From Hyphomicrobiales bacterium (GTDB lineage Bacteria; Pseudomonadota; Alphaproteobacteria; Rhizobiales; Rhizobiaceae): a DNA stretch of 64,000 bases. A program made the position numbers and the translations under genes. The DNA lies in NCBI GenBank assembly GCA_900472925.1, contig UCJU01000012.1, forward strand, positions 1 through 64,000, in the 5' to 3' direction. The first letter of the stretch is position 1; every line of letters begins with the position of its first letter. Below, one piece after another: positions 19,099 to 27,510 of the stretch. The notes under the pieces were generated by a model. That model saw only the letters and a program-made list of their open reading frames with translations. It did no database searches and had not been told where the DNA came from.

Positions 19099-19511
19099 AC
19101 GGTCTGAAATCCGTCTTCGCCCCCATAATAGGGATCAGGAACATTCTCTCTTCGGCCAGTCGCGTACTGAGTGAAGAGATGGATATTATGCTTGTACTGC
19201 ATGGGACAACTTGCCCTCAGGCGGTCAAAATTGTCTTCGTCCATGGCAAGGATGACATCGAAGTTCACGAAATCGACCGCCCTGACCTGGCGTGCTTTCT
19301 GGTTTGAGATATCGATGCCATGCTGCCTGGCGACCGCGACGGAGCGTGGGTCTGGCGGGTGGCCCGCATGCCAACCTCCGGTTCCAGCCGAGTCGATCAG
19401 AAATCGATCCGCCATATGTTGCGCCTCGACCAAATGGGAGAGGATGCCCTCGGCCAGTGGCGAGCGACAAATGTTTCCCATGCAAACAAAAAGGACGGCT
19501 GTGCGTTTCAT
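19032..19511 (-). CDS. low-molecular-weight protein-tyrosine phosphatase
   Basis: A 159-residue cytoplasmic phosphatase with the P-loop C(X)5R at residues 10-16 (CMGNICRS) and the general-acid segment VPDPYYGG near 127. Length and motifs match the LMW-PTP family. Its substrate is unknown; no exopolysaccharide genes lie nearby. The 3' end overlaps thpR by 67 bases. It is divergent from the carbinolamine dehydratase gene with an 85-base spacer. Confidence 0.93.
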   Translation of the reverse strand: MKRTAVLFVCMGNICRSPLAEGILSHLVEAQHMADRFLIDSAGTGGWHAGHPPDPRSVAVARQHGIDISNQKARQVRAVDFVNFDVILAMDEDNFDRLRASCPMQYKHNIHLFTQYATGRRENVPDPYYGGEDGFQTVYTMLLDGCISALEKLETGQDS

Positions 19512-19596
19512 AGATCATATAAAGCAAAACTGTGAGGCAGTTGTGCGATAAGACTTGTCAGAAATGCCTCATCCACAGCAAACAAAGGGAATTCGC

Positions 19597-19902
19597 ATGC
19601 AATATGCCAAACTCGACAGAGACGTCATCGAAAGGGAACTTGCCAAATTGGAAGGTTGGTCTCTCCGGGACGATGGTCTGGCGATCGTCAGAGCCTATAA
19701 ATTCTCGAACTTTGCGGAAGCCTTCGGTTTCATGGCCGAATGCGCGCTGGCGGCTGAAAAGCTCAATCACCATCCCGAATGGTCGAATGTCTATTCCCGT
19801 GTGAAGATTTGCCTGACGACGCATGACAGCCAGGGGATTACAGAGCGAGATTTTCTTCTGGCAACTGCGATGCAAAAGGCAGCTGCCGGCAGGAGCGATT
19901 GA
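19597..19902 (+). CDS. phhB: 4a-hydroxytetrahydrobiopterin dehydratase (PhhB/PCD)
   Basis: A 101-residue pterin-4a-carbinolamine dehydratase. The active-site region [25 protein letters not shown] (read in two parts: LNHHPEW and VKICLTTHD) carries the family's histidines. It recycles the pterin cofactor of aromatic amino acid hydroxylases, but no hydroxylase is nearby, so another pterin role is possible. The ATG at 19597 has AAAGGGA six bases upstream; a TTG further up would add unrelated residues. Confidence 0.9.
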   Translation: MQYAKLDRDVIERELAKLEGWSLRDDGLAIVRAYKFSNFAEAFGFMAECALAAEKLNHHPEWSNVYSRVKICLTTHDSQGITERDFLLATAMQKAAAGRSD

Positions 19903-19953
19903 ACGGAAGGGCTCTGCGCCTATATAGGGTTGATGACCAAAGGACGCACGACA

Positions 19954-20331
19954 ATGGATGACGTGAAAATTGGTGAAATCCTCCTTCCCGGAGAGCCCGA
20001 CACCCAGGAAGAGCGCGAGCAACAGGTGCGCGCCAAGTTCTGGCCGAAGATGAAGCGTGTCATGAGCAAGGTGCCTTTCGCGCGCGACGCGGCTGCCGCC
20101 TATTATTGCGCGATGGACCGGGAAACGCCGTTTCGGGCGAAGGGCATTCTGTTTGCAGCCCTTGGATACTTCATCATGCCGATGGATGTGGTGCCGGATG
20201 TTTTCGCCGTCATCGGCTTTACCGACGACATCGCCGTTTTGACCGCCGCGCTCGCCATGATCCGCGCCCATATCAAAATGGAACACTACGACGCCGCCGA
20301 CGCGGCTCTCGAGAGACTGCGCCAAGAGTAA
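19954..20331 (+). CDS. YkvA/DUF1232 family membrane protein
   Basis: A product of about 125 residues with the DUF1232 core LFAALGYFIMPMDVVPDVFAVIGFTDDIAVL near 70-100 (here given as landmarks GYFIMPMDVVPD and GFTDDIAVL). That region is the single conserved hydrophobic part; flanking regions are charged. Function is unknown. The start at 19954 has AAAGGA upstream; ATG at 19933 is an alternative. It may be cotranscribed with phhB, 51 bases upstream. Confidence 0.82.
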   Translation: MDDVKIGEILLPGEPDTQEEREQQVRAKFWPKMKRVMSKVPFARDAAAAYYCAMDRETPFRAKGILFAALGYFIMPMDVVPDVFAVIGFTDDIAVLTAALAMIRAHIKMEHYDAADAALERLRQE

Positions 20332-20610
20332 CGGCTCTGTGATTGCTTGTTCGGAACTGCAGTAAAGCCCGACAAATTCTTGCCTGAATCTTTGTGTCAG
20401 TGCTGATCACGTGGCCACGTCATGTGTTTGCTTTTCGGTTATTGGACGTCGCTCATCTGTAACACAGCAGTGCAATTTTCGGATTTTAGCGTTGGTGTTG
20501 ACGGTTTGGTAACCGATCTTTAGCCAATATCAACGTGACGGACCCACCTCGGCATCGGCCCGGCGCCAGCGTTCGGCCAACTGGAAGACAATAACCCGGC
20601 AGGAAATTCA

Positions 20611-21114
20611 ATGTTTGTAAGAAGTGTAGCAACCGCAGTCGCCATTTTGTTGACCAGTGTCGGCATAGCCTCTGCACAGTCGCCCACGCGCATCCAGCAG
20701 TTCAATGCATGGGGTGCATATTCGTACAAATCGGGTAAAAGCACTGTTTGCTATGTTCTTTCCATTCCGACGACGAAAGAGCCCGCCAGCGTCGACCACG
20801 GCGATATTTTCTTCATCGTCTCGCAGCGCCCGGGCCAGAATATTTCCTACGAGCCACAGGCAATGGTCGGTTATTCCCTGCGCGAAAACTCGAAGGTCAA
20901 CGTTACCATCGACAACAAGAATTTCGTGATGTTCACCAAGGACAAGGCAGCCTGGGTTGAAAACGCTGCCGAAGAGCCTGCGCTCGTGGCTGCCATGAAG
21001 GTTGGCAAGTCGATGACTGTCAAGGCGACGTCTGCCCGCGGCACAGGAACGTCCTACTCCTATTCGCTCTCCGGCATCTCGGCTGCTTTGAAGCAGATCG
21101 AAAGCTGCAAATAA
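20611..21114 (+). CDS. invasion-associated locus B (IalB) family protein
   Basis: A 167-residue exported protein: signal peptide 1-22 (cut after ASA), then WGAYSYKSGKSTVCYVLSIP, the family's opening with its first cysteine, and a terminal Cys two residues from the end, giving a likely disulfide. The IalB family is named for Bartonella erythrocyte invasion, but members are common in plant-associated and free-living Rhizobiales, where the role is unknown. It stands alone between a 279-base gene-free stretch and a terminator. Confidence 0.88.
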   Translation: MFVRSVATAVAILLTSVGIASAQSPTRIQQFNAWGAYSYKSGKSTVCYVLSIPTTKEPASVDHGDIFFIVSQRPGQNISYEPQAMVGYSLRENSKVNVTIDNKNFVMFTKDKAAWVENAAEEPALVAAMKVGKSMTVKATSARGTGTSYSYSLSGISAALKQIESCK

Positions 21115-21133
21115 TCCTGTCTGATGCAGTATT

Positions 21134-21161
21134 GAATGGCCGGTCTGAGACCGGCCATTTG
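21134..21161 (+). terminator. terminator after the IalB-family gene
   Basis: AATGGCCGGTCT-GAG-ACCGGCCATT forms a strong hairpin beginning 19 bases after the stop; the T run is short (TTTGCGTTTG). Confidence 0.75.
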
Positions 21162-21308
21162 CGTTTGCGCCGTTTTGATGCTAAAGGCGCGGCAACACAT
21201 ACAGGCGGAAGCGCACACGTGCCCCGCCTCTGATTTTTCTCCACATGCAGACGATTTTCGCCTCACTCTCGGGCCTGCTTTCCGTTCTGCGATGGCTGAT
21301 GGGATAAG

Positions 21309-22550
21309 ATGATGTCCGTACTGGAAGCAACCGCCGATCCGGTGATCAAGACCCCGATGATTTCGAACGCAGACCTCATGTCTGAAAAGCCGACGCTGAT
21401 CGGCATGACCCGTGAGGAAATGGCAGATGCGCTCATAGACATCGGCGTCACGCCAAAGCAGTCGAAGATGCGCGTCAGCCAGCTGTGGAACTGGCTTTAT
21501 GTGCGCGGCATCTCCGATTTCGACCACATGACCAATGTGGCCAAGGAATTGCGCGAAAAGCTGAAACTCCACTTTACCATCGCCCGCCCGGAGATCGTCG
21601 AAGAACAGGTGTCCAAAGATGGCACCCGCAAGTGGCTGATGCGGTTTCCGCCACGCGGCGCGGGTCGTCCGGTCGAGATCGAGACCGTCTATATCCCTGA
21701 AGAAGGTCGCGGCACACTGTGCATTTCCAGCCAGGTCGGCTGCACCTTGACCTGCTCTTTCTGTCACACCGGAACGCAACGTCTGGTGCGCAACCTGACA
21801 GCGGAAGAGATTCTCGCTCAATTGCTGGTTGCCCGTGATCGTCTCGGCGACTTCCCTGACCGGGAAGCGCCACAAGGCACGATCATGCCGGCGGAGGGAC
21901 GCAAGGTCTCCAACATCGTGATGATGGGCATGGGCGAACCGCTCTATAACTTCGAGCACGTCAAGACAGCACTGCTGATTGCGACCGATGGGGATGGCCT
22001 GTCGCTTTCCAAGCGCCGCGTAACACTCTCGACCTCAGGCGTTGTGCCGGAAATCTTCCGCACCGGCGAAGAAATCGGTGTGATGCTGGCGATCTCGCTG
22101 CACGCTGTGCGTGACGAGTTGCGCGACATGCTGGTGCCGATCAACAAGAAATACCCATTGAAAGAGCTGATCGACGCCTGCCGCAACTATCCCGGCGTGT
22201 CGAATGCACGGCGCATCACCTTCGAATATGTGATGCTGAAGGATGTCAATGACAGCCTGGAAGACGCCAAGATGCTGACGCAGCTTCTTAAAGGCGTTCC
22301 CGCCAAGATCAATCTCATTCCCTTCAATCCATGGCCGGGCACAAACTACCAGTGCTCCGACTGGGCGCAGATCGAGAAATTCGCCGACTTTATCAACCAC
22401 GCAGGCTATGCCTCGCCGATCCGCACCCCGCGCGGGCGTGATATTCTGGCTGCCTGTGGTCAATTGAAGTCCGAATCCGAGCGCATGCGCAAGACCGAAC
22501 GCATGGCGTTCGAGGCGATGATGATCGCCAATCACGGTGCCGACGACTGA
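21309..22550 (+). CDS. rlmN: 23S rRNA (A2503-C2)/tRNA (A37-C2) methyltransferase RlmN
   Basis: A radical-SAM methyltransferase that adds a C2 methyl to A2503 of 23S rRNA and A37 of some tRNAs. The 413-residue product has the RlmN N-terminal helical domain ([18 protein letters not shown]), the cluster motif Cys145/Cys149/Cys152 (CTLTCSFC), and GMGEPLYN. The C-terminal catalytic cysteine is in [14 protein letters not shown] and the partner cysteine region falls within it. ATG codons at 21309 and 21312 are both possible starts. Confidence 0.95.
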   Translation: MMSVLEATADPVIKTPMISNADLMSEKPTLIGMTREEMADALIDIGVTPKQSKMRVSQLWNWLYVRGISDFDHMTNVAKELREKLKLHFTIARPEIVEEQVSKDGTRKWLMRFPPRGAGRPVEIETVYIPEEGRGTLCISSQVGCTLTCSFCHTGTQRLVRNLTAEEILAQLLVARDRLGDFPDREAPQGTIMPAEGRKVSNIVMMGMGEPLYNFEHVKTALLIATDGDGLSLSKRRVTLSTSGVVPEIFRTGEEIGVMLAISLHAVRDELRDMLVPINKKYPLKELIDACRNYPGVSNARRITFEYVMLKDVNDSLEDAKMLTQLLKGVPAKINLIPFNPWPGTNYQCSDWAQIEKFADFINHAGYASPIRTPRGRDILAACGQLKSESERMRKTERMAFEAMMIANHGADD

Positions 22551-22587
22551 TAAGCAAAAGAATTGATGGGTGCGTTCAGCCTTGCGC

Positions 22588-22640
22588 GATTGATTTCGTT
22601 TTAACCCTTTCTTAAAGAGGGCCAAGAAAACGAAACAATC
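22588..22640 (+). promoter_or_regulatory. long hairpin abutting the ribosome-binding site of the ABC importer
   Basis: GATTG-A-TTTCGTTTT (22588-22602) pairs with AAAACGAAA-CAATC (22627-22640): 14 base pairs with one bulged A. The loop holds a second small hairpin, CCCTTT/AGAGGG (22605-22621). The 3' arm ends directly at GGAGG (22641-22645), the ribosome-binding site of the gene starting at 22654. No T run follows, so it is not a normal terminator. It could be a leader element or an operator. Confidence 0.5.
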
Positions 22641-22653
22641 GGAGGAATACCCC

Positions 22654-23607
22654 ATGCGCGCATTGATTCTGGCGCTCGCCGCTGCAACGGCCATTGCCCT
22701 GCCTGCAAAAGCGCAGGACGTAACCGTGGCCGTTACCGCCATCGTTGAACACCCTGCGCTGGACGCTGCCCGTGATGGTGTGAAGGCAGCTCTTGCCGAC
22801 GCCGGTTACAAGGAAGGCGAAAACCTGAAATTCGTCTACCAGTCCGCACAGGGCAATCCCGGTACCGCCTCGCAGATCGCTCGCCAGTTTGTCGGCGATG
22901 CGCCTGATGTCATCGTTCCGATCTCCACACCGTCTGCTCAGGCCGTTGTTGCCGCCACCCGCGATATTCCGATCGTTTTCACAGCCGTGTCCGATCCAGT
23001 CGGTGCGCAGCTGATCAAGTCCATGGAAAAGCCCGGTCGCAACGTCACCGGTCTTTCAGACAAGCTACCAGTTGCCGAACATCTGGCACTGATCAAGGAA
23101 ATCACACCCAACGCCAAGACCATTGGCTACATCTACAATTCTGCCGAGGCCAATTCCGTATCGACGCTGGAGCTTCTCAAAGCTGAAGCCGAAAAGGCTG
23201 GTCTGACGGTGGTGGAATCCGTAGCGACGAAATCGGCCGAGGTGCAGGGCGCGACCCGCGCTTTGGTGGGCAAGGCCGATGTGATCTACGTGCCCACGGA
23301 TAACACGATCGTCTCGGCCTTCGAAGCCGCAGCCAGTGTTGCATCCGAAGCGAAGATTCCGTTGTTTGCTGCCGATACCGATTCCGTTGCCCGTGGTGCG
23401 ATCGCCGCACTGGGCTTCAACTATTTAGACGTGGGCAAGCAGACCGGCGCTGTCGTCGTTCGCATCCTCAAGGGTGAAAAGCCCGGTGACATCCCTGCAA
23501 CCGTTGCTGCCGGCACCGATCTGGTCTTGAACAAGAAGGCTGCTGAAAAGGCGGGCGTGACATTCCCCGAGAGCGTGACGAAACGCGCGACGAAGATCAT
23601 CGAATAA
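22654..23607 (+). CDS. ABC importer substrate-binding protein (TrpX-like, DUF534)
   Basis: A 317-residue periplasmic binding protein with signal peptide 1-20 (cut after AKA). It is of the ABC_sub_bind family: VTAIVEHPALDAARDGVK near the start, SQIARQFVGDAPDVIVPIST, and YVPTDNTIVS. Characterised members bind aromatic amino acids such as tryptophan (TrpX), but the ligand here cannot be read from sequence. The two following genes encode the permease and ATPase. A strong Shine-Dalgarno GGAGG sits directly after a long hairpin. Confidence 0.9.
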   Translation: MRALILALAAATAIALPAKAQDVTVAVTAIVEHPALDAARDGVKAALADAGYKEGENLKFVYQSAQGNPGTASQIARQFVGDAPDVIVPISTPSAQAVVAATRDIPIVFTAVSDPVGAQLIKSMEKPGRNVTGLSDKLPVAEHLALIKEITPNAKTIGYIYNSAEANSVSTLELLKAEAEKAGLTVVESVATKSAEVQGATRALVGKADVIYVPTDNTIVSAFEAAASVASEAKIPLFAADTDSVARGAIAALGFNYLDVGKQTGAVVVRILKGEKPGDIPATVAAGTDLVLNKKAAEKAGVTFPESVTKRATKIIE

Positions 23608-23620
23608 GCTCTCTCTCTCT

Positions 23621-23649
23621 GTCATCTTCGGACTCGTCCCGAGGATGAC
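23621..23649. repeat. short palindromic repeat (REP-like)
   Basis: GTCATCTTCGG (23621-23631) faces CCGAGGATGAC (23639-23649) across ACTCGTC. A related hairpin with a CATCCTCG arm lies at 60580-60603. Short palindromes with a GTCATCCTCGG core are common between genes in Rhizobiales. It lies between the binding-protein and permease genes. Confidence 0.6.
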
Positions 23650-23740
23650 GACAGAAACGTGAGCGGCAAGACGATGGCCTGATCGCTACTTCCCCTTCAG
23701 CCCACCCATCGCGGGCTGAAAAAAACCAAGGACTTATCTC

Positions 23741-24622
23741 GTGAGCCAAATCGCCTTCTGGGGTGCCGTTGAACTGGGGCTGGTTTTTGCCTTTGTCGCC
23801 ATCGGCGTTTATCTCGCATTCCGCGTTCTCGATTTTCCTGATCTGACTGTGGACGGTTCGTTTCCGCTGGGCGCTGCCGTAGCGGCGGTGCTGGTCGTGG
23901 CGGGGTTCAATCCTTGGGCTGCGACAACTATCGCCATGGTCGCAGGGGCAGCTGCGGGTATGGTGACAGCGGTTTTGAACGTTCGCTTTAAAATCCTCAA
24001 TCTTCTTGCCTCGATCCTGACCATGATTGCGCTGTTTTCCGTGAACCTGCGCGTCATGGGCAAACCCAACGTCGCACTGCTCAATCAAGACACGGTAATC
24101 GAACCCTTCTATGGCCTCGGTATTGCGGATTATCTGCTGCGTCCGCTCTTCGTCGGGGTCCTTGTGGTGATCGCGGTCATTCTTGTCTGGCGGTTTCTGG
24201 AAAGCGATGCTGGCCTTGCTATGCGGGCAACCGGAGCCAATGCCAGAATGGCGCGGGCGCAAGGCGTCAAAACCGGCAACCAGATCTATCTCGGCATGGC
24301 GCTGTCCAATGCGCTGGTGGCGCTGGGTGGCGCACTCTTTGCGCAAACCAATGGCTTTGCCGATGTGACTGCCGGTGTGGGTACCATCGTCGTTGGGCTT
24401 GCCGCCGTCATCATCGGTGAGACGCTGTTCGGTTCACGCGGCATTTTGATCGCACTCATCGGCTGCGTCCTCGGCTCCATCGCCTACCGTCTGGCGATCC
24501 AGTTGGCGCTATCCAGCGATGCGCTCGGCCTGAAGGCCTCCGACCTCAATTTCGTAACCGCCGTACTGGTCGCTGTTGCGCTCATCCTGCCGCGTCTGCG
24601 CCGTGGAGGAGCATCGTCATGA
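23741..24622 (+). CDS. ABC importer permease (TrpY-like)
   Basis: A 293-residue inner-membrane permease of the branched-chain/sugar-type superfamily, with eight to nine hydrophobic segments. Landmarks are VLDFPDLTVDGSFPLGAAV near residue 30 and MGMALSNALVALGGALFAQ-type sequence near 185. The start is GTG at 23741. The stop overlaps the ATPase start. The 133-base gap from the binding-protein gene contains a short palindrome, which may lower permease expression relative to the binding protein. Confidence 0.9.
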   Translation: MSQIAFWGAVELGLVFAFVAIGVYLAFRVLDFPDLTVDGSFPLGAAVAAVLVVAGFNPWAATTIAMVAGAAAGMVTAVLNVRFKILNLLASILTMIALFSVNLRVMGKPNVALLNQDTVIEPFYGLGIADYLLRPLFVGVLVVIAVILVWRFLESDAGLAMRATGANARMARAQGVKTGNQIYLGMALSNALVALGGALFAQTNGFADVTAGVGTIVVGLAAVIIGETLFGSRGILIALIGCVLGSIAYRLAIQLALSSDALGLKASDLNFVTAVLVAVALILPRLRRGGASS

Positions 24623-25413
24623 TATCGCTGTCCGACATTCAAGTCGCCTTCGGACGCGGCACACCGCTGGAGAAGAAAGCGCTTGCCAAGATCGACATCA
24701 CCATCGAGGACGGCTCTTTCGTGACCGTCATCGGCTCCAACGGTGCTGGAAAATCCACTCTGCTTGGCGTTCTCGCTGGCGATGTTCTGCCTACGGCAGG
24801 GAAAGTCACCATCGGTGGCGTGGATGTCACCCGCAAACCGACGGCCAACAGGGCAGGCCAGGTGGCCCGCATATTCCAGGACCCCCTGACGGGAAGCTGC
24901 GGTACTTTAACCATCGAAGAAAATCTTGCCCTGGCCGCCGCACGCGGCAAGACCCGCGGACTTATGCCAGCACTTGGCGGTGGACGCCGGGCATTTTTCC
25001 AGGAGCGGATCGCGTCCCTGAACCTTGGTTTGGAAAACCGGCTGAAAGACCGCATGGACCTCCTGTCCGGCGGACAACGCCAGGCGGTTTCTCTGGTCAT
25101 GGCAACGCTTGCGGGTTCGGATGTTCTTCTGCTGGACGAACACACGGCCGCACTCGATCCGGGCATGGCGGAATTCGTGATGGGGTTGACGCAAAGGGTC
25201 GTGGAAGAGCGCAAGCTGACGACTTTGATGGTCACCCATTCGATGCGCCAGGCATTGGACTATGGTGACCGTACCATTATGCTGCACGCGGGTGAGATCG
25301 TTCTCGATGTATCCGGCGACAGCCGCAAGGGCCTACAGGTGGAAGATCTGATCGAGATGTTCCGCAAGATACGCGGACAGACCCTTGATGATGACGAATT
25401 GCTGATCGGCTAA
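24619..25413 (+). CDS. ABC importer ATP-binding protein (TrpZ-like)
   Basis: A 264-residue ATPase with Walker A GSNGAGKST near 37-45, signature LSGGQRQ near 150, Walker B VLLLDEHTAALD and the switch His in VTHSMRQ. It is coupled to the permease by a four-base overlap and completes the importer. A bidirectional terminator follows. Confidence 0.93.
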   Translation: MISLSDIQVAFGRGTPLEKKALAKIDITIEDGSFVTVIGSNGAGKSTLLGVLAGDVLPTAGKVTIGGVDVTRKPTANRAGQVARIFQDPLTGSCGTLTIEENLALAAARGKTRGLMPALGGGRRAFFQERIASLNLGLENRLKDRMDLLSGGQRQAVSLVMATLAGSDVLLLDEHTAALDPGMAEFVMGLTQRVVEERKLTTLMVTHSMRQALDYGDRTIMLHAGEIVLDVSGDSRKGLQVEDLIEMFRKIRGQTLDDDELLIG

Positions 25414-25433
25414 GGGCAGCTCACGTTAAAAAG

Positions 25434-25467
25434 AAATGCCGTACATCGTGGGGGATGCACGGCATTT
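25434..25467. terminator. bidirectional terminator
   Basis: AAATGCCGTACATC and GATGCACGGCATTT form a near-perfect stem with A-rich and T-rich flanks, between the convergent ABC ATPase and fasciclin genes. Confidence 0.85.
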
Positions 25468-25484
25468 CGTTGCGCCGATAGAAC

Positions 25485-26042
25485 TTACATTTTCGGCAGC
25501 AATACCTTGTCGATGACGTGAATGACGCCGTTCGACTGCTTGACGTCGGCAATCGTTACATGGGCCACGTCGCCATTCTCGTCGGTCAGCGTGATTTTCT
25601 TCATGTCGTATTTGGCCTTCAACACACAGCCACCGACCGTCTTCACATCATGGGTGCCGCCATCGTCCTTGATCATCTTCTCGATTGCCTTGGACATAGC
25701 ATCGGCCGCAACAACGTGGCAGGTGAGGATTTTCGTGAGCTTAGCCTTGTTTTCAGGCTTCAAAAGCGTCTCGACAGTGCCTTTTGGCAAGGCTGCGAAG
25801 GCTTCGTTGGTCGGTGCGAAAACCGTGAATGGACCCTTGCCCTGGAGCGTTTCCACAAGACCGGCGGCCTTCACGGCGGCGACAAGCGTGGTGTGATCCT
25901 TGGAGTTCATCGCATTTTCGACGATGTTCTTGTTTTCGTACATCGCGGCACCGCCAACCATCGGGTTCTTGGCTTGAGCCGCAAATGCGACGGTCGAAAG
26001 GGCTGCGGCAAGCGCGATCATGCGCAGGCTGGACTTCATCAT
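25485..26042 (-). CDS. secreted fasciclin (FAS1) domain protein
   Basis: A 185-residue exported protein: signal peptide 1-24 (cut after AQA), then one FAS1 domain (about 37-183) with the H1 motif GPFTVFAPTNEAF and the C-terminal GVIHVIDKVLLP. FAS1 proteins mediate adhesion or envelope interactions; the ligand is unknown. It lies next to an ECF sigma/anti-sigma pair on the same strand, an association also known from mycobacterial sigK with mpt70/mpt83, so it is a likely member of that regulon. Confidence 0.92.
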   Translation of the reverse strand: MMKSSLRMIALAAALSTVAFAAQAKNPMVGGAAMYENKNIVENAMNSKDHTTLVAAVKAAGLVETLQGKGPFTVFAPTNEAFAALPKGTVETLLKPENKAKLTKILTCHVVAADAMSKAIEKMIKDDGGTHDVKTVGGCVLKAKYDMKKITLTDENGDVAHVTIADVKQSNGVIHVIDKVLLPKM

Positions 26043-26112
26043 GGCGTTTTCTCCTCTGGTCCCGCCAATCGTCCCTGCGTTGTTGCAGGTGACGTATCCG
26101 GTACATGGGGAG

Positions 26113-26139
26113 TTACGGGAGGTGGTCAGGCAAAGTTTC
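26113..26139 (-). promoter_or_regulatory. candidate ECF sigma promoter of the fasciclin gene
   Basis: On the - strand, GAAAC (26139-26135) and CGTAA (26117-26113) are separated by 17 bases, about 70 bases before the fasciclin start. The -35 AAC core and -10 CGT core resemble ECF promoters. I did not find a good second copy ahead of the sigma gene, so this rests on one site. Confidence 0.35.
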
Positions 26140-26158
26140 AGCAGTGGTGAATTATTTT

Positions 26159-26875
26159 TTAAAGCTGCCGCGTCGTTCCGCTGGCGATGACCGGGCCGGT
26201 TGGTTTGCCCGTGGGCGATCCGCCATAGGGCTCGAGGCTAACGGCCAGTGTAATACCGTCGTGAAGCTGCTCACGCATGTCGAGCGGAATGGTCATTTCG
26301 GCGTTTTTCTGCGGGTCGACAAGGCCGAGCGAAATAGGCACGCCATCCGCCTTGACCAACCAGAGCTCGAGCGACTTCTGCGCCTTGTCACCCGCAGCCA
26401 TCGGCGTCAGGGCCATTCGGCCTGAAGACGCGTCATAAGACACCATCAGAGCCATTGGATCGTTGGGCGACGACAACTCAGCCATATAGGACATCTGAAG
26501 CGACTGTTGCGAGGGTAAAGGCAGCACCACGAAGGCAATGGCTGCGATGGCAGCGCATGCGGTGGTCAAGGCGCTGAAGCCACGCCAGAAGGCGAGCGAA
26601 CCCCAGAGCGATGGCAGGAAACCTGTCTTGGCATCAGATGCGAACAGACGCTTCTCGATCTCAGCGTAAGTCGACACATCGGGCGTAACAGGCTTGTACT
26701 CCTCGTTGAGACCAGAAAAATGCGCTTCCCACTGGCGTACACCTTGCGCAAACGCATCTTCCGAGCGCATACGCGTCTCCACCAGCCGCCGGTCGTCCGC
26801 AGACAACACGCCAAGCACATATTCGGCGGCGATCACATCGTCCCTTGGAATATCGCTGTCGTCAGGTTTCGTCAT
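26159..26875 (-). CDS. anti-sigma factor, RskA type
   Basis: A 238-residue single-span anti-sigma factor. The N-terminal cytoplasmic part (about 1-90) starts with VIAAEYVLGVLSADDRRLVE, the sigma-binding motif of the RskA/anti-sigma-K family, and lacks the zinc HxxxCxxC motif. A membrane span lies near 100-120, and a periplasmic RskA C-terminal domain follows (LELWLVKADGVPISLGLV). Its start overlaps the sigma stop (ATGA at 26872-26875), which is typical of such pairs. Release probably requires regulated proteolysis, as in homologues. Confidence 0.9.
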   Translation of the reverse strand: MTKPDDSDIPRDDVIAAEYVLGVLSADDRRLVETRMRSEDAFAQGVRQWEAHFSGLNEEYKPVTPDVSTYAEIEKRLFASDAKTGFLPSLWGSLAFWRGFSALTTACAAIAAIAFVVLPLPSQQSLQMSYMAELSSPNDPMALMVSYDASSGRMALTPMAAGDKAQKSLELWLVKADGVPISLGLVDPQKNAEMTIPLDMREQLHDGITLAVSLEPYGGSPTGKPTGPVIASGTTRQL

Positions 26876-27411
26876 CGCTCCATGCACTCTTTCAGCTTGA
26901 TGAGACTACGCCTCAACCACGTTCGCATCGTATTCAACGGCACGGCATAATGCTGCGCCAGATCCTGATAGCTCATACCGTCCAGATAGGCCTGCCGGAC
27001 GGCGTTCGCCCTGTTTTCTTCCAGTTCGCCGAGACACAGGTCAATGCTTCGGCCAGAATCCTTTTGTAGCAATGCCCGTTCCGGATCCGGACCGGCGTCT
27101 GCCAGATCGGGAACGTCGTCCAGTTCGCTGGCGATGGGTTTGCGTGCTCGGATGATATCTATCGATTGGTTGCGGGCAATGGCTGCCAGCCAGACCTCGG
27201 CGGTCCCGGAGGTGGCAGAAAACAGCCGCGCGCGCTGCCATATCTTTACATAGACCTCCTGCAACGCCTCGTCCGCGTCAGTACGGTCCTTGAGTATACG
27301 CAGGCATATCGAAAAAAGTTTCGAGCTCGTGCGTTTATAAAGGGAGGCGAATGCATTTCTATCCGACAGGGCAACAAGGCCAATCAGCGTGCTCAGGTCG
27401 TCTTGCCGCAT
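26872..27411 (-). CDS. ECF-type RNA polymerase sigma factor (SigK-like)
   Basis: A 179-residue sigma-70-family regulator. Region 2 includes RILKDRTDADEALQEVYVKIWQRA near 37-60 and the DNA-melting segment AWLAAIARNQSID-like sequence (WLAAIARNQSIDIIR). Region 4 is at the C-terminus (GMSYQDLAQHYAVPLNTMRTWLRR). I chose the ATG at 27411, preceded by GGATGGAG; another ATG at 27480 would add 23 residues with no family match. It is cotranscribed with its anti-sigma gene. Confidence 0.92.
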   Translation of the reverse strand: MRQDDLSTLIGLVALSDRNAFASLYKRTSSKLFSICLRILKDRTDADEALQEVYVKIWQRARLFSATSGTAEVWLAAIARNQSIDIIRARKPIASELDDVPDLADAGPDPERALLQKDSGRSIDLCLGELEENRANAVRQAYLDGMSYQDLAQHYAVPLNTMRTWLRRSLIKLKECMER

Positions 27412-27510
27412 CACTCCATCCCGCCAGAAGGCCAGTTCCCCATTCCGTCGCAAGCTGGCAGGGTGCTGCCCAAAATGCAAGCACCGCTTTTCAGCAGCTT
27501 CAACGAACGA

